Source: an uncultured Lachnospiraceae bacterium
GTDB lineage: Bacteria; Bacillota; Clostridia; Lachnospirales; Lachnospiraceae
DNA length: 47,769 nucleotides
Direction of reading: 5' to 3'
Assembly: GCA_948470905.1 (NCBI GenBank)
Contig: CAOKQK010000017.1
Span: 1-47,769, forward strand
The translations under genes and the position numbers were made by a program. The notes beneath the pieces were generated by a model. It searched no databases and had not been told where the DNA came from. It saw nothing but the letters and a program-made list of their open reading frames with translations. Shown here piece after piece: positions 40,891 through 47,769 of the stretch; position 1 is the first letter of the stretch, and the number at the start of each line of letters is the position of its first letter.

Positions 40891-42027
40891 CTAGACCACA
40901 AACTCCTTCTTGTCCAAATCCGCCTGCACCTTCTCCAGATCCTCACGGATGTGCAGCTTCTGCGGGCATTGCTGCTCACATTTGCCGCACTTGACGCAGT
41001 TTTTCGCCTGCTTCTCCTCCCCCAGGCCCCTCTCCCAGTTACCCTTTACCATGTTGTAATTCTGATACATATGGTAGGTGTTCCACACACGGAAGTTGCC
41101 GGGGATATCCACGCCCGCAGGGCAGGGCATGCAATAGCGGCAGCCAGTGCAGCCGTTCTGTACCCGGCTGTTAATCAGCTCCACAATGCTGTCGATGGTG
41201 CTGCTCTCCTTCCCAGACAGGGGTCTGAAGTCCCCGAAGGTCTTCAGGTTATCCTCCACCTGCTCCATGGTTGACATGCCGCTGAGAATGACCTTCACAT
41301 TGGGCAGGCTGCCCACCCAGCGCAGCGCGAAAGAAGCCACCGACGCCGAAGGGTCCAGGCTGCGGAACATACCGGTAATGTCATCCGCAAACGCTGCCAG
41401 AGAACCTCCCTTGATGGGCTCCATGACAACCATGGGAATATTTTTCTCCTCTGCCAGCCGATAACCCTTCAGACCCGCCTGCTCGTTGACGTCCATATAA
41501 TTCAGCTGGATCTGGCAGAAATCCCAGTCCCTGTAGCACAGGATTTTCTCAAAAGTCTCGTAATCGTCATGGAAGGAAAAGCCCAGATACCGGATCCTGC
41601 CTTCCTCCTTCAGCTGCTCCAGACGCCTGATGCCCCCAAGCTCCACCATCTTCTGAAAGCGGTCTTTATTCAGGGCATGTACAAGGTAAAAGTCTATGTA
41701 ATCTGTCTGCAGCTTCCCCAGCTGTTCCTGAAAGATAGCGTCGATGTCCTCCAGCTTTTCCACTTTCCAGCAGGGCAGCTTGGTCGCCAGATAAAAGCTT
41801 CCCCTGTCATATTTCTTCAATACCTTGCCCACAAAAGTCTCACTCTCCCCGCCATGGTAGGGATATGCGGTGTCAATGTAGTTCACGCCGGCTTTGATTG
41901 CCTTGTCCATCATCTGTTCCGCCAGAGGTTCATCTATTTTGCCCTCCGCAGTCACCGGAAACCGCATACAGCCGAATCCCAAAAGGGATGTCTCGATACC
42001 AAGCTTCTCCATCTTTCTCTTTTCCAT
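40891..42027 (-). CDS. Aldo/keto reductase with C-terminal 4Fe-4S clusters
   Basis: A 378-aa fusion of a TIM-barrel reductase with a ferredoxin-like tail. The catalytic tetrad is visible: Asp in NYIDTAYPYHGG together with its Tyr, Lys in LATKLP, His in YLVHAL. The C-terminal ~90 residues carry two Cys sets, CTGCRYCMPCPAGV and CVKCGKCEQQCPQ, each fitting a [4Fe-4S] cluster. This architecture is common in strict anaerobes, and probably couples carbonyl reduction to ferredoxin. A promoter lies at 42092-42120. The substrate is unknown. Confidence 0.93.
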   Translation of the reverse strand: MEKRKMEKLGIETSLLGFGCMRFPVTAEGKIDEPLAEQMMDKAIKAGVNYIDTAYPYHGGESETFVGKVLKKYDRGSFYLATKLPCWKVEKLEDIDAIFQEQLGKLQTDYIDFYLVHALNKDRFQKMVELGGIRRLEQLKEEGRIRYLGFSFHDDYETFEKILCYRDWDFCQIQLNYMDVNEQAGLKGYRLAEEKNIPMVVMEPIKGGSLAAFADDITGMFRSLDPSASVASFALRWVGSLPNVKVILSGMSTMEQVEDNLKTFGDFRPLSGKESSTIDSIVELINSRVQNGCTGCRYCMPCPAGVDIPGNFRVWNTYHMYQNYNMVKGNWERGLGEEKQAKNCVKCGKCEQQCPQKLHIREDLEKVQADLDKKEFVV

Positions 42028-42091
42028 TTTGTGCTCCCTCCACTAAAGCTTAAAAGTTACATTTATCGGTTCAATCTTTGTCACTTATCTT

Positions 42092-42120
42092 ATTTTACAG
42101 GAAATAAAAAAATCAGTCAA
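42092..42120 (-). promoter_or_regulatory. Sigma-A promoter of the aldo/keto reductase gene
   Basis: On the minus strand TTGACT (42120-42115), a 17-base spacer and TAAAAT (42097-42092), about 65 bases before the ATG. Confidence 0.65.
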
Positions 42121-42206
42121 GCCAGGCAGACAGATCCGTTTCCGTCCTGCAAACCTGCAAAATAGAAAAGTAGAAAGGCAGAAAAATAGAAAAAATAAGA
42201 TTTCCC

Positions 42207-42234
42207 TTGAAGAAATGAGGGTTTAAGGTATAAT
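42207..42234 (+). promoter_or_regulatory. Sigma-A promoter of the MATE gene
   Basis: TTGAAG at 42207-42212 and a perfect TATAAT at 42229-42234 with a 16-base spacer. It leads into the MATE gene about 60 bases downstream. Confidence 0.65.
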
Positions 42235-42299
42235 AAAATTTATCAGGAAACCTCACACAATTTTATCAAAACAATCTTTCAGTGCAAAGGAACATCCAA

Positions 42300-43727
42300 T
42301 TGAACATGCAAAAACAAACTATACAAGAAGAAGCCCCGCAAAAGGGAAGCGAACAAAAAGAGACAAAACAGTTCATCCGAATGACTCAGACCCCCATTCC
42401 CAAACTGGTCATACAGCTGGGGATCCCCACCACCATCAGCATGCTGGTGACAAGCGTCTATAATATGGCGGACACTTTCTTCGTGGGAAAATACGGCACC
42501 AGCGCCTCCGGCGCCATCGGCGTGGTCTTCGGGCTGATGGCAATCATCCAGGCGTTCGGGTTCATGTACGGGCAGGGCGCCGGAAGCGTGAGCTCACGGG
42601 CGCTGGGGAGCAAGGACGTGGAGAAGGCATCCTGCTACAGCTCCACAGGCTTTTTCGCCGCTCTGTTCACGGGCGTAATAATCCTGATCCTGGGACTGAT
42701 CTTCATCAATCCCCTGATGCGGCTGCTGGGAAGCACGGATACCATCCTTCCCTACGCCCGGACCTACGCCGTTTTCATCCTGCTGGCGGCGCCCTTCATG
42801 TGCGCCAGCTGTGTCCTGAACAATGTGCTGCGGTTTGAGGGGCAGGCGCTGTTTGCCATGATCGGACTGGCGTCCGGGGGACTTCTGAACATTTTCGGCG
42901 ACTGGCTTCTGATGAGCAGGTTCCATATGGGCGTCATGGGCGCGGGCATCTCAACCGCGGTGTCACAGAGCATCAGCTTTTTCATTCTCCTGACCATGTT
43001 CCTGCGGGGCAAAACCTCGGCAAAGCTGTCCTTACATAACGTGACCCGCAGTTTCCAGGACCTGCTCCTGATCTGCAAGACCGGCTTCCCGAGCCTTGTG
43101 CGGCAGGGGCTGACCAGCGTGTCCACCATGCTCTTAAACGACTGCGCCGGTGTCTACGGCGACCCGGCCGTGGCAGCGATGTCCATCGTCAACCGTATCT
43201 GCTTCTTCACCTTTGCCACGGCGTTGGGAATAGGGCAGGGCTTCCAGCCGGTGTGCGCATTTAATTACGGCGCCGGAAAATACGACAGGGTGAAGAAAGC
43301 GTTCTTCTTCACCCTGGCTGTGGGAGAGGTATTTCTGGGCACGGTTGCCCTGATCGGGCTGCAGTTTACAGAACCCCTGGTCGCCATATTCCAGGATGAT
43401 CCGGAAGTCATAGAAATCGGCGTCGTAGCGCTGGCAGCCCAGTTTGCCGGACAGATTTTCCAGCCTCTGGCGGTCTGTGCAAACATGATGTTCCAGAGCG
43501 TGGGAAAGACCGGTATCGCCACCCTGCTCTCCATGCTGCGCAGCGGATTGTTCTTTGTCCCGGTGCTGCTCCTGCTGTCCGCCCTGTTCCAGCTCGCCGG
43601 CGTGCAGTATGCCCAAGCGATCGCGGACGTGCTGACCTCTGTGGTGGCGCTGCCCTTTGTGATCCGTTTTCTTAGAGTCCTTAAGCAGAAGGAGGCGGAG
43701 GCGGCTGTCAAGCCCGAGAGCGTTTGA
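42300..43727 (+). CDS. MATE family efflux transporter
   Basis: A 12-helix cation-coupled multidrug or metabolite exporter. The opening TPIPKLVIQLGIPTTISMLV and TSVYNMADTFFVGKYGTSA are typical of the DinF/NorM-like branch; internal symmetry appears in the second half with GFPSLVRQGLTSVSTMLLND. The start is unclear: a TTG at 42300 sits eight bases after AAAGGA, an ATG at 42306 fourteen bases after it, and a GTG at 42282 has no site. I use the TTG. It ends with a good terminator. Confidence 0.92.
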   Translation: MNMQKQTIQEEAPQKGSEQKETKQFIRMTQTPIPKLVIQLGIPTTISMLVTSVYNMADTFFVGKYGTSASGAIGVVFGLMAIIQAFGFMYGQGAGSVSSRALGSKDVEKASCYSSTGFFAALFTGVIILILGLIFINPLMRLLGSTDTILPYARTYAVFILLAAPFMCASCVLNNVLRFEGQALFAMIGLASGGLLNIFGDWLLMSRFHMGVMGAGISTAVSQSISFFILLTMFLRGKTSAKLSLHNVTRSFQDLLLICKTGFPSLVRQGLTSVSTMLLNDCAGVYGDPAVAAMSIVNRICFFTFATALGIGQGFQPVCAFNYGAGKYDRVKKAFFFTLAVGEVFLGTVALIGLQFTEPLVAIFQDDPEVIEIGVVALAAQFAGQIFQPLAVCANMMFQSVGKTGIATLLSMLRSGLFFVPVLLLLSALFQLAGVQYAQAIADVLTSVVALPFVIRFLRVLKQKEAEAAVKPESV

Positions 43728-43743
43728 CCGCAACAAAATTTTC

Positions 43744-43780
43744 AGCCCTGGTCAATCTGTTTTGGTCAGGGCTGTTTTTT
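43744..43780 (+). terminator. Intrinsic terminator after the MATE gene
   Basis: AGCCCTG (43744-43750) pairs with CAGGGCT (43767-43773), followed by GTTTTTT. It lies between convergent genes and ends seven bases before the LCP stop; on the minus strand the hairpin is followed by GAAAATTTTG, a weaker tail. Confidence 0.8.
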
Positions 43781-43787
43781 CAGCATT

Positions 43788-44834
43788 TCACTCCCCGTAC
43801 AGCTTTTTCCTCAGATAAGCACCGTTTGTCTCAAAGTCCACCTCCAGTACGCTCATTCCCCGGATCGTGGCATTTTTGTAAGTGCCTGGCTGGGGAATGT
43901 TGTCCGACACAATATCATAAGACAGCAGCTTCCCCGCCATAAGGCTCAGCCGGAAGCATTCCTCCTTTGTCAGATTTGTCGTCAGATTGGGCAGCAGCCC
44001 GTCCATCAGGCCGCCAAGGTTGGTAAACACTGCCCCCGGCAGCTTTCCAAACACCGCCGTCAGCACCTTCCTCTGACGTTCCGTCCTTCCAAAGTCCGTG
44101 CCGATATACCGGTTCCTGCTGTAGGCAAGCGCCTGCGCCCCGTTCAAATGCACCAGCCCGCTGACCGAGGTGTCCATATTATCGGTGCCCTGAGGTCTGC
44201 CCAGAAGCATATTGTATTCCACCAGATAGCCGTTCACATAGCTGATCTCCTCGCTTGTCAGCTCCAGCTCAATGCCCCCCACAGAGTCCACCAGATTCGC
44301 AAATGCCTCGAAATTCACCAATACATACCGGTTGACAGCAATGCCGAAATTCTGCCGGATCGTCTCCATCAAAAGCTCCGCCCCACCATAGGAATACGCC
44401 GCGTTCAGACGATTGCCGCCATATCCCGGAATATCCACATACATATCCCGCAAAAGGGACGTCATATAAATCCCCTTGGTCTTACTGCTGACAGACAGCA
44501 GGATCATGGCATCGGAACGTCCATCTTCCCCGTTTTTCCGGGAATCATTGCCTATCAGCAGTATATTGATGACCCCTTCTTCCTGCATGGGCAGGTCTGA
44601 CAGGGCATCAATCTCCTTAAAATTCATTTTGGCGTAAGCCGCACCCACCATCATGTACATCCCAACACCCAACAATGCTATGAACAAAATTACCGCGATC
44701 ACAAAATTGCGGAACCAGTGCCTTTTTCTGCCGGAAGATTCCTTATTGCTTTTATCTGTGGTTCTCCTGCTGCTTTGTCTTTCGTCGGTCTGCTTCCTGT
44801 CACCCTGCTGCCTGCTTCCTGCCATATAAATCAT
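43788..44834 (-). CDS. LCP (LytR-CpsA-Psr) family cell-wall ligase
   Basis: A 348-aa membrane protein that should attach a glycopolymer to peptidoglycan by phosphotransfer from an undecaprenyl-linked precursor. A basic, Ser/Arg-rich cytoplasmic N-terminus (residues 1-42), one helix at about 43-65, then the LCP domain: INILLIGNDSRKNGEDGRSD, MTSLLRDMYVDIPGYGG, LNAAYSYGGAELLMETI, ALAYSRNRYIGTDFGRTERQ. The conserved Arg and Asp residues for the pyrophosphate are present. Two starts are possible (44834 and 44825) after AAGGAG. It is seven bases downstream of the GH3 gene. Confidence 0.93.
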   Translation of the reverse strand: MIYMAGSRQQGDRKQTDERQSSRRTTDKSNKESSGRKRHWFRNFVIAVILFIALLGVGMYMMVGAAYAKMNFKEIDALSDLPMQEEGVINILLIGNDSRKNGEDGRSDAMILLSVSSKTKGIYMTSLLRDMYVDIPGYGGNRLNAAYSYGGAELLMETIRQNFGIAVNRYVLVNFEAFANLVDSVGGIELELTSEEISYVNGYLVEYNMLLGRPQGTDNMDTSVSGLVHLNGAQALAYSRNRYIGTDFGRTERQRKVLTAVFGKLPGAVFTNLGGLMDGLLPNLTTNLTKEECFRLSLMAGKLLSYDIVSDNIPQPGTYKNATIRGMSVLEVDFETNGAYLRKKLYGE

Positions 44835-44841
44835 TTACTCC

Positions 44842-47313
44842 TTAATCTATCTTTAAAATCAATTCCAAAACCCGCCTTGCGCAGATTTCCATCTCTCCCC
44901 GGGTGAGCGCTCCCTGCTCCAGAGCCGCCAGCAGCCTCTCCGGGAAACCGCACCCCATCTTCATGTCATTCCCGGCCTTAACCTCTTTATAGGGCTCGCC
45001 CAGAGTCCACCAATCCGTAGTCACCATGCCGTCAAAGCCCCATTCCCCGCGCAGGATATCTTCCAAAAGCTCTCTGTTTTCGGAAGCCCTGCAGCCGTTA
45101 ATGATATTGTAAGAAGACATGATGCTCCAGGGTTTTGCCTCCCTGACCACAATCTCAAAGGCTTTCAAATAAATCTCCCGAATGGCGCGCTCGGAAGCCC
45201 TGGAATCGCTTTCCTTACGGTTCGTCTCCTTGTTGTTCAGGGCGAAATGCTTCACCGTCGCCGCCACATGATTGCTCTGTATTCCTGTCACCATCGCCGC
45301 GGCAAGCCTGCCTGTCAGCAGGGGATCCTCCGAATAATATTCAAAATTCCTGCCGCAGAGGGGACTTCTGTGGATATTGATCGCGGGAGTCAGCCATGCG
45401 CCGATATTATTTTCTTTCACCTCCGCGCCGCCGGCCGCGCCCACCTGTTCCACAAGCTCCGGATTCCATGTACACGCAAGCTGCGTGGCACAGGGGAAAG
45501 CCGTGGTACAGACCCCGCACTTACGCTCAATCCTCAGACCCGCAGGGCCGTCCGCCGTCATAATATTGGGAACCCCGTACTCAGGCAGATTACCGTAGCC
45601 AAAGGTATTCGCCACGCCCGTATTGGGCTGTCCTCCCAGCAGCTCCGCGAGCTGCCCGTCCGAGAGCTGTGCCAGGAAATCATCCAGGGACGCCCTGCCT
45701 TCCGCCACCTCCTCAAAGGGACAGGGCACCTTTTCCGGCCTCCAGGCAACATGCCCCTCCCGTCTCCGGGCCGCAGGAGTCATTCCGTCTTTCTCCCACC
45801 AGTCTATGCGCCCAAGCACAGTGGCATCTGTATCCACAGGCTCTCCCAGAGGCAAGGCCTCCAGGCTGCCGTCGGAGAGCATCCTGTTTTTCAACTGCAC
45901 CGGCGCCAGCTTACTGGAAAGCTGCTCTACAATTTCATCCTTCTCCTGCAGGTAGACGAACCCGCTCTCCATCGTATTTCTCACGGAAGTACCCACATGA
46001 AAATGATATTCCCCCTTTTCCAGAATATAGGCGGATTTTGCCACCTTGCCCAGGTCGTCATAAGACGCCATGTCCCTCACCCGGAATCGCAGCGTCACCG
46101 TCTGCGTCTCCCCCGGCGCCAGCAGCCTGGTCTTACAAAACGCCGCCAGCTCCCTGGCCGGCTTTCCCAGTTTTCCCTGGGGCGCACTGTAGTATACCTG
46201 CACTACTTCTTTTCCAGGATAAGCCCCCACATTGCACACATCCACCGAGACACGGATTTCCCCGTCCGCCGCTTCCCTGCCATGCGTCATTTCCCCCGAG
46301 GGCTGCTGCCCACCGGCTGCAGCCGGATCATTCTGTGTGTGCGAGACAGCCTCCTGATATTCCATAAGCAGCCGCGAGAGCCGGAACTCCGTATAGGAAA
46401 GCCCATACCCAAACGGATAGTTCACCTTCCCTGCCGCTCCGGGAACAGTCTCAAAATACCGATACCCTACATAAATGTCCTCCGTGTAGTCCACAAAGGC
46501 ATCTGATTCATGAAACCCTTTCGTGGACGGATAGTCCTCCAGACGCCCCGCAAAGGTGTCAGACAGTTTCCCGGAAGGATTGCCCTCCCCCAGAAGAAGC
46601 TCCGCCGCCGCAAGACCTCCCTCCATACCCCCCTGCCATGCAAGCAGCACGGACTGGATCTCCGGGGCATCTTTAAACCATCCTGACGCCACCATGCCGC
46701 CTACGTTCAGCACCACGATCACCTTGGCAAAAGACTGTTTCACCGCCTGCACCATGGCATTTTCCCCATGGGACAGGTAGAAATCGCCTTCCTCAAAAAT
46801 CGTCTCCCCGCCTTTCCCGGAATCGCCCGGCGCTGCCATCCTGTCCCAGCCTTCCCCCGAAAAACGGCAGATACTGACGATGGCGGTATCCGTAAAAGCC
46901 GCCGCTCCCTTTAAAAGCTCCTCCGGCACCTCGGGCTCCACCGTCATACCGGGAAGCCTGCCCGCCGCATACTGCTCCTCCACATTCTTTCTGTAGAACT
47001 GCGCCAGCTCCTCATAAACCTCCGCCTTATCCTGCTTCTGCTTAAAACCCTCATACAGATTGCATACATAAGATACCGTTACATCGCCGCTGCCGCCTCC
47101 TCCCTTTACATAGTCAAAGGTCCCTTTTCCAAACAGCGCGACCCTGCTGCCCTTCTTCAGCGGAAGCACCTGGTCGTCATTTTTCAGAAGCACCATGCCT
47201 TCCTTTGCCGCCTCCCTGGAAAGCCTGACATGCTTCTCACTCGCCGTAATCCTCCGACCGTCTTCCCCCATGGGAAGCACCGGCTGATATTTTGCCCTCG
47301 CCCATCTCTCCAT
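44842..47313 (-). CDS. Glycoside hydrolase family 3, circularly permuted domain order
   Basis: An 823-aa beta-glucosidase/xylosidase-type enzyme with the GH3 domains in reverse order. First comes the alpha/beta sandwich (EAAKEGMVLLKNDDQVLPLK, residues ~30-250, with YPFGYGLSYTEF near 300), then a fibronectin III-like domain (VCNVGAYPGKEVVQVYYSAP), and last the TIM barrel (TADGPAGLRIERK, VKHFALNNKETNRKESDSRA). The nucleophile Asp is near residue 767 in GMVTTDWWTLGE. There is no signal peptide, so it acts inside the cell on imported oligosaccharides. The ATG at 47313 follows GGAGGG by seven bases. It is translated just before LCP. Confidence 0.94.
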   Translation of the reverse strand: MERWARAKYQPVLPMGEDGRRITASEKHVRLSREAAKEGMVLLKNDDQVLPLKKGSRVALFGKGTFDYVKGGGGSGDVTVSYVCNLYEGFKQKQDKAEVYEELAQFYRKNVEEQYAAGRLPGMTVEPEVPEELLKGAAAFTDTAIVSICRFSGEGWDRMAAPGDSGKGGETIFEEGDFYLSHGENAMVQAVKQSFAKVIVVLNVGGMVASGWFKDAPEIQSVLLAWQGGMEGGLAAAELLLGEGNPSGKLSDTFAGRLEDYPSTKGFHESDAFVDYTEDIYVGYRYFETVPGAAGKVNYPFGYGLSYTEFRLSRLLMEYQEAVSHTQNDPAAAGGQQPSGEMTHGREAADGEIRVSVDVCNVGAYPGKEVVQVYYSAPQGKLGKPARELAAFCKTRLLAPGETQTVTLRFRVRDMASYDDLGKVAKSAYILEKGEYHFHVGTSVRNTMESGFVYLQEKDEIVEQLSSKLAPVQLKNRMLSDGSLEALPLGEPVDTDATVLGRIDWWEKDGMTPAARRREGHVAWRPEKVPCPFEEVAEGRASLDDFLAQLSDGQLAELLGGQPNTGVANTFGYGNLPEYGVPNIMTADGPAGLRIERKCGVCTTAFPCATQLACTWNPELVEQVGAAGGAEVKENNIGAWLTPAINIHRSPLCGRNFEYYSEDPLLTGRLAAAMVTGIQSNHVAATVKHFALNNKETNRKESDSRASERAIREIYLKAFEIVVREAKPWSIMSSYNIINGCRASENRELLEDILRGEWGFDGMVTTDWWTLGEPYKEVKAGNDMKMGCGFPERLLAALEQGALTRGEMEICARRVLELILKID

Positions 47314-47511
47314 AAAATTTCCCTCCGTTGCCGTTTTGTGTCCAGCCAAGCGCCGTTTGCGCGCACTGGTATATGGAATCTTACCCCCAAACCTGTACCC
47401 GCCTCCAGGCGGCATCTGCCCCCCAACTCCCGCCGGAGGGTTCTGTCAGTTCCAAAAATATATAACATAGTATAACACAAAGCAGGAAGGAAAACTACTA
47501 TTTCCGGGCGC
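47314..47511. other. Leader and promoter region of the GH3-LCP operon
   Basis: No gene is seen. On the minus strand a TATACT at 47474-47469 could be a -10 box, with a poor TAGTTT 17 bases upstream. The region ends at the MITE-like element. Confidence 0.35.
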
Positions 47512-47675
47512 TAGTACTGCGTTGCGCATATAACAGTGAATATCAGCGCTGGATATTAGTGCCAAGGCAAGGCGGAAGAAGGAAGCGATGTGGCTCCATC
47601 GCTGACTGATGACAACGCAGCATTGGTGCAAATAGACGGTGCTGAATTCACTGTTAATTGCGCAACGCAGTACTA
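47512..47675. mobile_element. MITE-like element with ~35-bp terminal inverted repeats
   Basis: The ends read TAGTACTGCGTTGCGCA...AACAGTGAAT...TCAGC, inverted at the other side (CGCAGTACTA at 47666-47675), with only a few mismatches. In between, AGCGATG/CATCGCT forms a central hairpin. Total length is 164 bases with no gene. The terminal TA on both ends fits a TA target duplication, as in Tc1/mariner-like or IS630 derivatives. It lies upstream of the GH3 operon. Confidence 0.8.
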
Positions 47676-47769
47676 TGTTCATGGAATCAGCGGACGGCGG
47701 GTAACAGTTCAGTGACCAATGTCAGTTAGTTAAGGACCGTAGGCTGCCACCCAAAAGCTGAAAACCGCT
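47676..47769. other. Window end
   Basis: No gene can be recognised in these 94 bases. GGTAACAGTTCAG here is, on the opposite strand, nearly the same as a word near position 218-230 at the other window edge. Confidence 0.35.

Noticed and set aside
45247-46506. A 419-codon plus-strand open frame
   Set aside because: It is antisense to the GH3 gene, whose protein motifs are unmistakable.

Overview
The window looks like a chromosomal segment of a Gram-positive anaerobe of the class Clostridia, most likely family Lachnospiraceae (gut). The indications are strong GGAGG-type ribosome binding sites, densely packed mostly minus-strand genes, Lrp/aminotransferase, VanW, LCP, CNNM and permuted GH3 proteins of Firmicute type, an aldo/keto reductase with ferredoxin-like clusters, and no rRNA or tRNA. 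This is inference from protein character; no database search was possible.

Layout. 0.3-3.7 kb: a nitrilase-superfamily amidase, an AT-rich GNAT acetyltransferase and a surface serpin lipoprotein. 3.8-6.7 kb: a two-gene BcgI-like restriction-modification system (nuclease-methylase fusion plus specificity subunit), AT-richer than its neighbours. 6.9-9.6 kb: a small unknown protein, a frameshifted CPBP membrane protease, and an anti-sigma/ECF sigma pair. 9.9-13.9 kb: a Gld-like ABC operon (ATPase, permease fused to a GldG-like domain, DUF4340 protein). 14.0-16.4 kb: a GPH sugar transporter with a GH2-like protein that lacks the usual catalytic core. 16.6-18.0 kb: a small helical protein and a metallo-beta-lactamase-fold hydrolase, divergently placed around a perfectly symmetric promoter palindrome. 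18.2-25.1 kb: an orphan HPt protein, an unknown protein, TrmL, an Lrp regulator with its aminotransferase, an AIR-synthase-like protein and a VanW protein. The intergenic spaces here hold short tandem repeats and three copies of a conserved ~66-bp hairpin.

25.3-28.2 kb: a membrane-anchored unknown, a DnaQ-like exonuclease and a CNNM/HlyC protein. 28.3-33.0 kb: a plus-strand, AT-richer accessory block (DUF1905, DUF2200, MmcQ/YjbR, Tam-like methyltransferase, XRE regulator, unknown), with related dispersed repeats on either side (25.2 and 33.0 kb). 33.2-40.5 kb: a minus-strand cluster combining Leloir galactose genes (galK, galT) with an MBOAT O-acyltransferase, its AlgJ/DHHW-type partner and a polytopic membrane protein. 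This suggests acylation of a galactose-containing surface glycan. 40.9-47.3 kb: an Fe-S aldo/keto reductase, a MATE exporter, and an LCP ligase behind a circularly permuted GH3 glucosidase. The window ends in a MITE-like inverted-repeat element.

The strongest undescribed candidates are non-coding: the three-copy hairpin family (18.6, 21.8 and 23.2 kb), the dispersed branched repeat pair (25.2 and 33.0 kb), and the symmetric divergent promoter at 17.15 kb.
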